DNA of 64,000 nucleotides, from positions 1 to 64,000 of the forward strand of contig NZ_JABEME010000005.1 of assembly GCF_013004645.1 (NCBI RefSeq), written 5' to 3'. The DNA comes from Stenotrophomonas africana (GTDB lineage: Bacteria; Pseudomonadota; Gammaproteobacteria; Xanthomonadales; Xanthomonadaceae). The position numbers were made by a program, and so were the translations under genes. Below the pieces are notes generated by a model. That model saw nothing but the letters and a program-made list of their open reading frames with translations. It did not search any database and had not been told where the DNA came from. Positions within the stretch are counted from its first letter, which is position 1; every line of letters starts with the position of its first letter. This document shows, one piece after another, positions 1 to 6,904 of the stretch.

Positions 1-306
1 CGTCCATGGAGGCTTGGTCGCCGCATCCATGCGGCTCACACCCCCGCCATCCGACCCACCCCGCCTTCGACAGTTTTCCGCGCACGGACGTTCTCCAGAG
101 CCGAGCCATGCTTGGCTCCGAGCGAGCGTAGCGAAGCGATCCGCTTTTGCTTTTGATCTTTTCTTTCTTTTCCGTGGTGGACGCGCACGGAAACTGTCCG
201 TGGCCGGGCGGGTGGGCTGCGCAGGGGCGTGAGCCGCATGGATGCGGCGACCGAGCTTACATGGACGTACTTGCAGCGACCCCTGCGCAGTCCACCCGCC
301 CGGCCA
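1..306. repeat. Compound inverted repeat, no gene
   Basis: This stretch has no credible gene. Bases 1-90 read in reverse complement align along most of their length with about 177-267; the shared core at 16-39 and 229-252 is a perfect 24-base inverted match that itself contains a GCCGCAT/ATGCGGC palindrome. A second inverted pair (about 201-226 against 281-306) has one mismatch in 26 bases. A REP-like hairpin lies near 100-120. A related copy of the right part occurs at 16190-16254. The form suggests a dispersed non-coding repeat family; a terminator or RNA-structure role is possible but unproven. Confidence 0.75.
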
Positions 307-362
307 ATCCCATGATCGACAAACGCCGCCCACCACGAGGGGCTGCGCCGTTGGCTGGAAAC

Positions 363-788
363 CTAGATCGGTGCCAGTGCAGTGAACGGTGCCCACGGCA
401 GGTTGCGCAGCAGCGCATACCCGGGCAGCACCCAGAGCCAGAACACGGGATTGGCCAGCACCCGCATCAGCGGATCGAGCACGCGCGGGCGGATGCCGGC
501 GATGTTCAGCAGCATCAGCAACAGGAACGGCAGGCTGATGACCAGCAGCGGGTTCATCGCCATCGCGCCGGGCAGGTCGAAGTGGACCAGGGAATACAGG
601 CAGCGCGTGCTGCCACAGCCCGGGCAGTACAGGCCGGTCAGGGCGTACAGCGGGCAGCTCGGCAATGGATTGCCGGCGACATACGGATTGACGTTGCGCA
701 GGACCACCGCGGCACCCACGGCCAGGCCGGCGGAAACCAGCAGCGGCGCCCATCGGGCGAGTCGGGAAGGAGCGGGAAGCGCGGACAT
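363..788 (-). CDS. DUF2752 family membrane protein
   Basis: A 141-residue protein with about three hydrophobic segments (near residues 13-31, 76-96 and 110-127). The motif CPGCGSTR at residues 55-62, preceded by a short Cys-containing loop, is the hallmark of DUF2752, a family of small membrane proteins of unknown function that often sits beside CD225/dispanin-type genes. That is the case here: two such genes lie just upstream on the same strand, so the three probably form a transcription unit. A strong hairpin at 795-822 separates it from the gene upstream. No enzymatic function can be assigned. Confidence 0.85.
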   Translation of the reverse strand: MSALPAPSRLARWAPLLVSAGLAVGAAVVLRNVNPYVAGNPLPSCPLYALTGLYCPGCGSTRCLYSLVHFDLPGAMAMNPLLVISLPFLLLMLLNIAGIRPRVLDPLMRVLANPVFWLWVLPGYALLRNLPWAPFTALAPI

Positions 789-794
789 GCGACA

Positions 795-822
795 ACGGAT
801 CCGGCGCAGGCGCCGGATCCGT
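795..822. repeat. Perfect 13-bp inverted repeat (hairpin)
   Basis: Two perfect 13-base arms (795-807 and 810-822) separated by AG lie between the CD225-like gene and the DUF2752 gene. There is no T tract, so it is more likely an mRNA-stabilising or processing hairpin, or a weak or Rho-dependent terminator, than a strong intrinsic terminator. Confidence 0.7.
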
Positions 823-831
823 CCAGACGTA

Positions 832-1110
832 TCAGTAGCCGCTGTTGCTCATCGCGCCCATGCCGCCGAGCACAACGAAGAACAGCACGTACAGCACGAC
901 CACGACGACCCAGGCGATGGCCGACCAGATGGCCCACTTCTTGGCCTTGGCGGCGGAGTCCTGGGCGCCGGCGATGTCGCCAGCGGCCAGCTTGCCGTTG
1001 ACCTGGGCGGCGTAGACGATCGACACGATGCCGGCCGGCAGGCAGCAGAACAGGGTGGTCAGGATCGCCCAGACCAGGTTGTTCGGGACCTGCGGAGTCG
1101 CAGTATTCAT
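832..1110 (-). CDS. CD225/dispanin family small membrane protein
   Basis: A 92-residue protein with two hydrophobic segments: residues around 10-32, containing the FCCLPAGIVSIVYAAQV signature typical of CD225/dispanin proteins, and a C-terminal helix around 50-75. The start is the ATG at 1108-1110, preceded by AAGGAG at good spacing; a longer upstream frame has no such support. It is a close paralogue of the next gene upstream (832-1110 versus 1145-1432), sharing the NHLVWAILTTLFCCLP block almost unchanged, so the pair arose by tandem duplication. Bacterial members are uncharacterised; eukaryotic relatives (IFITM) modulate membrane fusion, which cannot be transferred here. Confidence 0.85.
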   Translation of the reverse strand: MNTATPQVPNNLVWAILTTLFCCLPAGIVSIVYAAQVNGKLAAGDIAGAQDSAAKAKKWAIWSAIAWVVVVVLYVLFFVVLGGMGAMSNSGY

Positions 1111-1144
1111 GGGTTCAAGCTCCTTGATGGGTGGTGGTGGTAAA

Positions 1145-1432
1145 TCATTGGTCGGAAAGAGCGCCCAGTACGGCCAAGCCGCCGAACAGCCCGAACCACA
1201 ACAGCAACAGGACCGGCAGGGCCACGGCCGAAGCCACCGCCCACCAGCCCGCCTTGCGCGACGCACTGTAGGCCCCCGGCAGGTCGCCGGCCGCGCGGCG
1301 GCCATCGACCTGGGAGGCATAGACGATCGACACCACGCCCAACGGCAGGCAGCAGAACAGCGTCGTCAGGATCGCCCAGACCAGATGGTTGGGGATGTAA
1401 ACCGGACGGCTGAGCGGTGGTGGCTGATTCAA
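1145..1432 (-). CDS. CD225/dispanin family small membrane protein, TTG start
   Basis: A 95-residue paralogue of the downstream neighbour with the same two-helix layout and FCCLPLGVVSIVYASQV signature; a proline-rich N-terminus precedes the first helix. The start appears to be TTG at 1430-1432: a GGAG sits seven bases upstream on the minus strand and no in-frame ATG lies near. An overlapping ATG frame starting at 1445 is in another phase and lacks family similarity. First gene of the probable CD225-CD225-DUF2752 unit. Confidence 0.8.
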   Translation of the reverse strand: MNQPPPLSRPVYIPNHLVWAILTTLFCCLPLGVVSIVYASQVDGRRAAGDLPGAYSASRKAGWWAVASAVALPVLLLLWFGLFGGLAVLGALSDQ

Positions 1433-1587
1433 AGCAAGACTCCATTCCTTGGTGGCCAGCCGTGATGTATCGGCCGGACCTCCCCCCTGTGGGTGCGTAA
1501 TCTACCGCAACCGACGTTGCATGTATGCGTTTACAGTCAAGACATGTCGCGTACGTCACCGGACGGTGGCCTATGCGGGGGAGGCTG

Positions 1588-1612
1588 CCGGGCCCGCCTG
1601 GCGGGCCGGGTC
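1588..1612 (-). terminator. GC-rich hairpin after the MFS-acyltransferase gene
   Basis: GGCCCG CCTGG CGGGCC with further flanking pairs, immediately past the stop codon of the minus-strand gene that ends at 1615. It has no T run, so intrinsic termination is uncertain. Confidence 0.4.
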
Positions 1613-1614
1613 CG

Positions 1615-3504
1615 TCAGGCGTGATCGCCGCGCAGGGCCCGCACCTGGGCCTCCAGCACCGGGGCGCTGGTGCTGTGGCCATCCACGGCCGGTGCCGCCA
1701 CCACCTCGACGGTGGCGCGGAAACGGCGCGGCACGCGCATGCGGCCAAGGCGGCTGTCGCGACGGCTCCACATGCTGGACCACATGCCGCGCAGCGCCAT
1801 CGGCACTACCGGCACCGGCCGCCGTTCGAGGATCTTCTCGACACCGGACTTGAACGGCGCCATCGCGCCATCCTTGGTCAGCGCGCCTTCCGGGAAAATG
1901 CAGACCAGCTCGCCCTCGGCCAGCGCGGCGTCGATCTCGTCGAACGCGCGCTGCATCAGCGCCGGGTCTTCGCGCGCACCGGCGATCGGGATCGCCTTGG
2001 CGGTACGGAAGATCCAGCGCATCACCGGGATGTTGAAGATCCTGTAGTACATGACGAAGCGCACCGGGCGCGGAATCGTCGCCGACAGGATCAGTGCGTC
2101 CATGTAGCTGACATGGTTGCAGACCAGCAGCGCGGCGCCCTCGTCGGGCACGTTCGCCTCGATGCCGTGCGGGCGCAGGCGGTACAGGGTGCGCACCATC
2201 AGCCAGCTGAGGAAGCGCATCAGGAATTCGGGGACGATGGTGAAGATGTAGATCGCCACCAGTGCGTTGGCGATGGCCAGCGCCAGGAACTGCTGCGGAA
2301 TGCTCCAGTGCAGCAGCTTGTGCGCGGCCAGTGACAACAGGGCTGCGCCGACGATGAAGCCGGAGTTCTGGATGTTCAGTGCGGCGAACACGCGCGACAT
2401 CTGCGCCTTCGGTGTGCGGCTCTGGATCAGAGCGAACAGCGGCACCACGAAGATGCCGGTGAACAGACCGATGCCGATCAGGTCGATGACGATGCGGATG
2501 CTGCCGGGCTGCTGCAGGAAGGTGCCGATGGTCAGCCCGTGCACCGTCGCCTCGCCGCTGCGGGCGAAGTACAGGTCGAGCAGGAACGCGGTCATGCCGA
2601 ATGCACCCAGCGGCACCAGGCCGATCTCCACCGTGCGCGCCGACAGCTTCTCGCACAGCAGCGAGCCAACGCCGGTGCCGACCGAGAACAGGGCCAGCGC
2701 GAAGATGTACAGGGTCGGTTCGCCGCCGAGGTTGGTCACCGCATAGGCCGGCAGCTGCGAGGTCAGCACGGTGCCGACGAACCAGAACCAGGATACGCCC
2801 AGGATTGAATTGCGCACTGCCTTCTGCTGGCGCGCCATGCGCAGCACCGCCAGCGATTCCGGCAGCGGGTTCCAGTTGATTTTCAGGTCCGGGTCGCCGG
2901 CGTCGACCTTGGGAATCAGGCGCGCAGCGACGTTGCCGCAGATCGCCAGGCCGATGATCGCGCAGGCCGCCACCACCGTGCCGTGGCTGCCGGCCACGGT
3001 GAACACCAGTCCGCCGACGATCATGCCGGACAGGATCGACATCGAAGTGCCCATTTCAACCAGACCGTTGCCGCCGGTCAGCTCTTCGGGCTTGAGCACC
3101 GAGGGCAGCACCGAGTACTTCACCGGGCCGAACAGCGTGGATTGCATGCCAGTGCAGAACAGGGCGACCAGCAGCACCGGCAGGCTCTGGGTGAGGAAGC
3201 CGGTGGCCGCCAGCGACATGATCACGATCTCCATGGTGGTGGTGATCACGATCAGCCGCGACTTTTCCAGTTTGTCGGCGATCTGCCCGGCCAATGCCGA
3301 GAACAGGAAGTACGGCAGGATGAAGATGGCCGGCGCCAGCGTGGCATACAGCCCCAGTTCTTCCTCTGGCACGGCCATGAACAGCAACATGCTGATGATC
3401 GCCTGCCGGTACACGTTGTCGTTGAACGCACCGAGCGCCTGCACGACGAAGAACGGCAGGAAACGGCGCTGGCGCAGCAGGGCGAACTGGTTGTGACCGG
3501 ACAT
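1615..3504 (-). CDS. MFS transporter fused to 1-acylglycerophosphate acyltransferase (LplT-PlsC)
   Basis: A 629-residue fusion. Residues 1 to about 410 form a 12-segment MFS transporter beginning with a LRQRRFLPFFVVQALGAFNDN-like stretch characteristic of LplT lysophospholipid flippases. After about residue 430 comes a PlsC acyltransferase domain with NHVSYMD (the HX4D catalytic motif) and FPEGALTKDG (the FPEG substrate motif). The logical role is import of lysophospholipid and re-acylation at the inner membrane. Larger relatives carry a third AMP-binding acyl-ACP synthetase domain (Aas-like), which is absent here. The ATG at 3502-3504 is preceded by GGAGG; longer upstream frames are not supported. 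Confidence 0.85.
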   Translation of the reverse strand: MSGHNQFALLRQRRFLPFFVVQALGAFNDNVYRQAIISMLLFMAVPEEELGLYATLAPAIFILPYFLFSALAGQIADKLEKSRLIVITTTMEIVIMSLAATGFLTQSLPVLLVALFCTGMQSTLFGPVKYSVLPSVLKPEELTGGNGLVEMGTSMSILSGMIVGGLVFTVAGSHGTVVAACAIIGLAICGNVAARLIPKVDAGDPDLKINWNPLPESLAVLRMARQQKAVRNSILGVSWFWFVGTVLTSQLPAYAVTNLGGEPTLYIFALALFSVGTGVGSLLCEKLSARTVEIGLVPLGAFGMTAFLLDLYFARSGEATVHGLTIGTFLQQPGSIRIVIDLIGIGLFTGIFVVPLFALIQSRTPKAQMSRVFAALNIQNSGFIVGAALLSLAAHKLLHWSIPQQFLALAIANALVAIYIFTIVPEFLMRFLSWLMVRTLYRLRPHGIEANVPDEGAALLVCNHVSYMDALILSATIPRPVRFVMYYRIFNIPVMRWIFRTAKAIPIAGAREDPALMQRAFDEIDAALAEGELVCIFPEGALTKDGAMAPFKSGVEKILERRPVPVVPMALRGMWSSMWSRRDSRLGRMRVPRRFRATVEVVAAPAVDGHSTSAPVLEAQVRALRGDHA

Positions 3505-3563
3505 GGGGCCTCCTTGACCGGCGCAGCCTAGCATTCCTGCCCATCTGCTGTGGGGGCGGACCT

Positions 3564-3590
3564 GTGGGTGCGGACCGTTGGTCCGCACCC
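3564..3590. repeat. SMAG/REP-like palindrome (GCGGACC type)
   Basis: GTGCGGACC GTT GGTCCGCAC palindrome between the SDR gene and the MFS-acyltransferase gene, preceded by a partial copy (GGGCGGACC) at 3553-3562. Related sequence occurs at 6772-6805. Confidence 0.7.
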
Positions 3591-3601
3591 TTTGAAAGAT
3601 C

Positions 3602-4396
3602 TCAGATGATGTCGTCGACCACGCCGCCGTCCACGCGCAGGGCGGCACCGGACGTGGCCGAAGCCTGCGTCGAGGCCAGGTACACCACCATGTTGGCAAC
3701 TTCCTCGACCGTGGCGGTGCGCTGGATCAACGAAGACGGCCGGTGCGCCATCACGAACTCGCGACCGATCTGCTCCAGTGGCTTGCCGCTGCGCTGTCGT
3801 TCATCTTCGAACATCGCCGCGAAGCCGTCGGACAGGGTCGGGCCGGGCAGCACCGCGTTGACGGTGACACCGCTACCGGCCACGCGCTTGGCCAGGCCAC
3901 GCGACAACGACAGCTGCGCGGTCTTGCTGACCCCGTAATGGATCATGTCAGCGGGAATGTTGCGGGCCGATTCGGAGGAGATGAACAGCACGCGGCCCCA
4001 GCCGGCATCGACCATCGCCGGCAGCAGTGCACGCGACAGGCGCACGCCGGACATCACATTGGTCTGCCAGTAGCGCTCCCAGGTGGCATCGTCGGTCTCG
4101 AAGAAGTCCTCGGGGCCGAATATGCCGGCGTTGTTGACCAGGATGTCGACCTGGGGCAGGCCCGCCAGCAGCGTGTCCACGCCGGCCGCATCGGAGAGGT
4201 CGGCGGCGACGCCGATCACCTCGGCACCCGGAACGGCGGCGAGCAGCCACTGGCGGGCGCGTTCGACACTGTCGGTGCTGCGGCCATTGAGAATGACCCG
4301 CGCACCTGCGATGGCCAGGCCCTGGGCGATCGCCAGGCCGATGCCGGCGGTGGAAGCGGTGACCAGCGCGGTGCGGCCGGCGAGTTCGATCTTCAT
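3602..4396 (-). CDS. SDR family oxidoreductase
   Basis: A 264-residue classical short-chain dehydrogenase/reductase. Residues 13-20 (TASTAGIG) are the dinucleotide-binding glycine motif, NNAG follows around residue 90, and YGVSK around residue 160 is the catalytic Tyr-x3-Lys. Length and layout match NAD(P)-dependent SDRs acting on alcohols, ketones or sugars; the substrate cannot be read from the sequence. Start chosen at the ATG 4394-4396, where the SDR beta strand begins five residues later. SMAG-type palindromes flank it on both sides, so it is probably expressed alone. Confidence 0.9.
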   Translation of the reverse strand: MKIELAGRTALVTASTAGIGLAIAQGLAIAGARVILNGRSTDSVERARQWLLAAVPGAEVIGVAADLSDAAGVDTLLAGLPQVDILVNNAGIFGPEDFFETDDATWERYWQTNVMSGVRLSRALLPAMVDAGWGRVLFISSESARNIPADMIHYGVSKTAQLSLSRGLAKRVAGSGVTVNAVLPGPTLSDGFAAMFEDERQRSGKPLEQIGREFVMAHRPSSLIQRTATVEEVANMVVYLASTQASATSGAALRVDGGVVDDII

Positions 4397-4486
4397 GCGG
4401 GAATCCGGAGCAGGGGATGACCCAGTATCCGCGCAGGCGCGTGATCGGGCTGCAGCGCCAGGCGCAACGCGCTGTTGCGCACAGTG

Positions 4487-4514
4487 CAGTAGATCCACGC
4501 CATGCGTGGATGGA
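4487..4514. repeat. SMAG palindrome
   Basis: GTAGATCCACG CCATG CGTGGATGG: GTAG head followed by an imperfect palindrome, between the SDR gene and the stop of the FUSC gene. The same type recurs at 37650-37705, 46669-46684 and 53559-53582. Confidence 0.8.
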
Positions 4515-4535
4515 ACGTCCGATCAGCGATCGGGA

Positions 4536-6713
4536 TCAAGTCAGGCTGGTCACCGCCTCATTCGCCGCTGCCCGAACCTTCGGCAGCATCCGCAGCACCA
4601 GCGCCATCTGCGTGCGGATCAGCTGCAGCTTCGGCGGCATCGCCTCGTCGATCTGCTCCAGCTCGGCCGCCACCGCGCGGTCGGCGTCGTTGTCGTCCTC
4701 ACTGACCGGTTGCCGTGCGGTCAGGGCCGAGGCCAGCTGCTGCAGCGCCTTGCGTACGCGCTCACCGGCGGCCAGCGCCAGCGGATCGCCGGCGTAACTG
4801 TCCACCTGGTCGCGGTGCGCACCCAGCGCCGAAAGATGGCCGAGCAGCATGTTGGACAACGCCAGGAAATGGAAACCGGCATCGAGGTTGCGGCGCACGT
4901 GGCCCGGCTCGTGCAGCATGTTCGACAGCGCGGTGGACAGCGCGGCGTCGGCGTTGTGCATGTCGCGGCGGGCGATGCGGTAGGCCAGGTCATCGCGCAT
5001 GCCACTGCGGTACTGACCCAGCACCGAATCCAGGTAGCGCGCGGCGGTGTCCAGCACGCGCGCCAGCACCAGGTGCAGCTGGCGGCCCTGCCAGTCGGGC
5101 AGGATCAGGAACGCGGCGGCAGCGGCGATCGCGCAGCCCAGCAGCGTATCGACCATGCGCGGCACGATCAGCACGAAGCCATCACCGATCAGGTTGAAGC
5201 AGGTCAGGGCCATCACCGTGATCGCCGCCGACGCCACCAGATAGCGGTCGGTGCGGGTGAAGAAGAACAACAGCGCCGACAGCAGCGCGATGAGCAGTTG
5301 CACGTGCAGTTGCGGGAACAGCTGCAGCAGCGCCCAGGTCAGTACCAGGCCGGCCACGGTGCCGACGATGCGTTGCGCCAGGCGCTGGCGGGTGGCACCG
5401 AAGTTGGGGCGGCACACGAATACGATGGTCAGCAGCACCCATGAGCCGTTCTGGGCATTGAACAGCCGGATCGCCGCGAAACCGGCGATCAGCGCCAATG
5501 CCATGCGCAGGCCGTGGCGGAACAGGACCGATCCGGGCGTGAGCTGCTGGCGCACGCGTACGCCCATCTCGCGCAGGGTGTGCGGGTTGCTGTCGCGCAG
5601 GCGCGTATCGACGTTGTCCAGGCTGGCTTCGGAGCGCTCCGCATCCAGCAGGCGGCGCTCGATGCTGCGCAGGTTGTGCACCAGCAGGTCCAGCGAGCCA
5701 AGCAGTCGCTGCCACTGCGGCCGCTGCTGGTCGCGCAGGTAGGCGAGCGCATCGGCCAGGTCGCGTCCGGCCTGCTGGTTGCTTTCGCCATACACGAACG
5801 GACGGCGCAGGCGGATCGCCTCGCCCAGCCGCGCGCAGGCCTGGCCCTGCAGGTCGAGCAGGCGCTGGCAGCGGTACAGCACATCGCTGTGGAAGAAGGC
5901 ATCGACCAGCGCACCGTACGGGTAGTGCGAGGAGCTGGCACGCTCGTGGAAATCCTGTGCCATGTAATAGAGGCGCAGGTACAGGCCGGAGTTCACGCCG
6001 GGCCGGCCGGAGCGGCCGAAGCGGGCGAGAATCGCCGCCTTGGCCTCGTTCAATGCGCCGACCACGCGCCGGTTCTGCTCGGCCAGGTCGAGCTGGCGAC
6101 GTTGCAGGTCAGCCTCGCGCACCGGCTCGAACAGTGTTGCCTTCAACTGCAGGTAGCGGCCCAGTTCAACGTACAGGCGCGCCACGCGTTCGCGAACCGG
6201 ACGGTTGGCGAACAGTGCGGTCCACAGGATCGACAGCAGGCCGTACCAGACCGCACCGGCCAGCAGATGGCTGACCGCGTCCAGCGCGCTGTGCAGGTCG
6301 CTGGCGCCATGCTGCTCCAGCCCGATCATGGTGTAGATCGCCAGCGTCACCGTGGCCTGGGCGATCGACGCATAGCGCTCGCCGAGCGCACCCAGCAGGG
6401 TCAGCCCGAACGTGGACAGCGCCAGCGCACCGATGAAGATCCATGGCCAGGGGAACAGCCAGATCACCGAGGCGGCGGCGAGGCAGAAGCACAGCAGCGA
6501 CAGCAGTACCGCCTTGGTACGGCCCCACCAGTTGTCATCGGTCTCGGCGATGGCGCTGGCGATGATGCCGAGGAACACGCCGGGCAGGGCGGTGAGCGCA
6601 TCCAGCTGCCAGCACACGGCAAGCGCTGCGGTCAGGGCGATGAACACACGTAGGCCGTAACTGGCCTTTTCGTGGGCCCAGAGACGGCTGAGGCGGGATT
6701 CGCGGGCGGACAT
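4536..6713 (-). CDS. YccS/FUSC family inner-membrane protein
   Basis: A 725-residue protein of the YccS/YhfK type: a block of about six hydrophobic segments near the N-terminus (residues about 20-190), a long soluble region with RLYYMAQDFHERASSSHYPY (about 280-300), a second hydrophobic block (about 405-525) with RPNFGATRQRLAQRIVGT, and a soluble C-terminus. This duplicated layout is that of FUSC-family proteins, related to aromatic-acid exporter AaeB and aluminium-activated transporters; substrates of YccS are not established. Start is the ATG at 6711-6713; upstream frame continues into SMAG repeats and is not credible. It is likely monocistronic. Confidence 0.88.
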   Translation of the reverse strand: MSARESRLSRLWAHEKASYGLRVFIALTAALAVCWQLDALTALPGVFLGIIASAIAETDDNWWGRTKAVLLSLLCFCLAAASVIWLFPWPWIFIGALALSTFGLTLLGALGERYASIAQATVTLAIYTMIGLEQHGASDLHSALDAVSHLLAGAVWYGLLSILWTALFANRPVRERVARLYVELGRYLQLKATLFEPVREADLQRRQLDLAEQNRRVVGALNEAKAAILARFGRSGRPGVNSGLYLRLYYMAQDFHERASSSHYPYGALVDAFFHSDVLYRCQRLLDLQGQACARLGEAIRLRRPFVYGESNQQAGRDLADALAYLRDQQRPQWQRLLGSLDLLVHNLRSIERRLLDAERSEASLDNVDTRLRDSNPHTLREMGVRVRQQLTPGSVLFRHGLRMALALIAGFAAIRLFNAQNGSWVLLTIVFVCRPNFGATRQRLAQRIVGTVAGLVLTWALLQLFPQLHVQLLIALLSALLFFFTRTDRYLVASAAITVMALTCFNLIGDGFVLIVPRMVDTLLGCAIAAAAAFLILPDWQGRQLHLVLARVLDTAARYLDSVLGQYRSGMRDDLAYRIARRDMHNADAALSTALSNMLHEPGHVRRNLDAGFHFLALSNMLLGHLSALGAHRDQVDSYAGDPLALAAGERVRKALQQLASALTARQPVSEDDNDADRAVAAELEQIDEAMPPKLQLIRTQMALVLRMLPKVRAAANEAVTSLT

Positions 6714-6768
6714 GCAGGCTCGGTGGAAGGGTCTTCCACCATTATTGCGGGCTGCGCGTGAAATATGG

Positions 6769-6899
6769 AGTGCGGACCAACGGTCTGCACCCACCGTCCG
6801 CACCCACGGTAGTGCCGGCCGCTGGCCGGCAGATTCGCGGTAAGGAGAAAGCCGGCCAGCGGCCGGCTCTACCCGTAGAACCACGCCATGCGTGATGGG
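6769..6899. repeat. Cluster of four SMAG/REP palindromes
   Basis: In order: a GCGGACC-type element (about 6772-6805), GTAGTGCCGGCC GCT GGCCGGCA (6809-6831), its inverted mate GCCGGCCAGCGGCCGGCTCTAC (6851-6872 with the terminal TAC), and a GTAG...CACGCCATGCGTG element (6875-6899). The middle two form an inverted pair that could fold into a larger cruciform. They fill the gap between the FUSC gene and the end of the RND operon. Confidence 0.85.
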
Positions 6900-6904
6900 C
6901 CCTT

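Noticed and set aside
147..1001. Plus-strand frame across the repeat and the DUF2752 gene
   Set aside because: Gln/His/Arg-rich, starts in a repeat and crosses antisense to two real genes.
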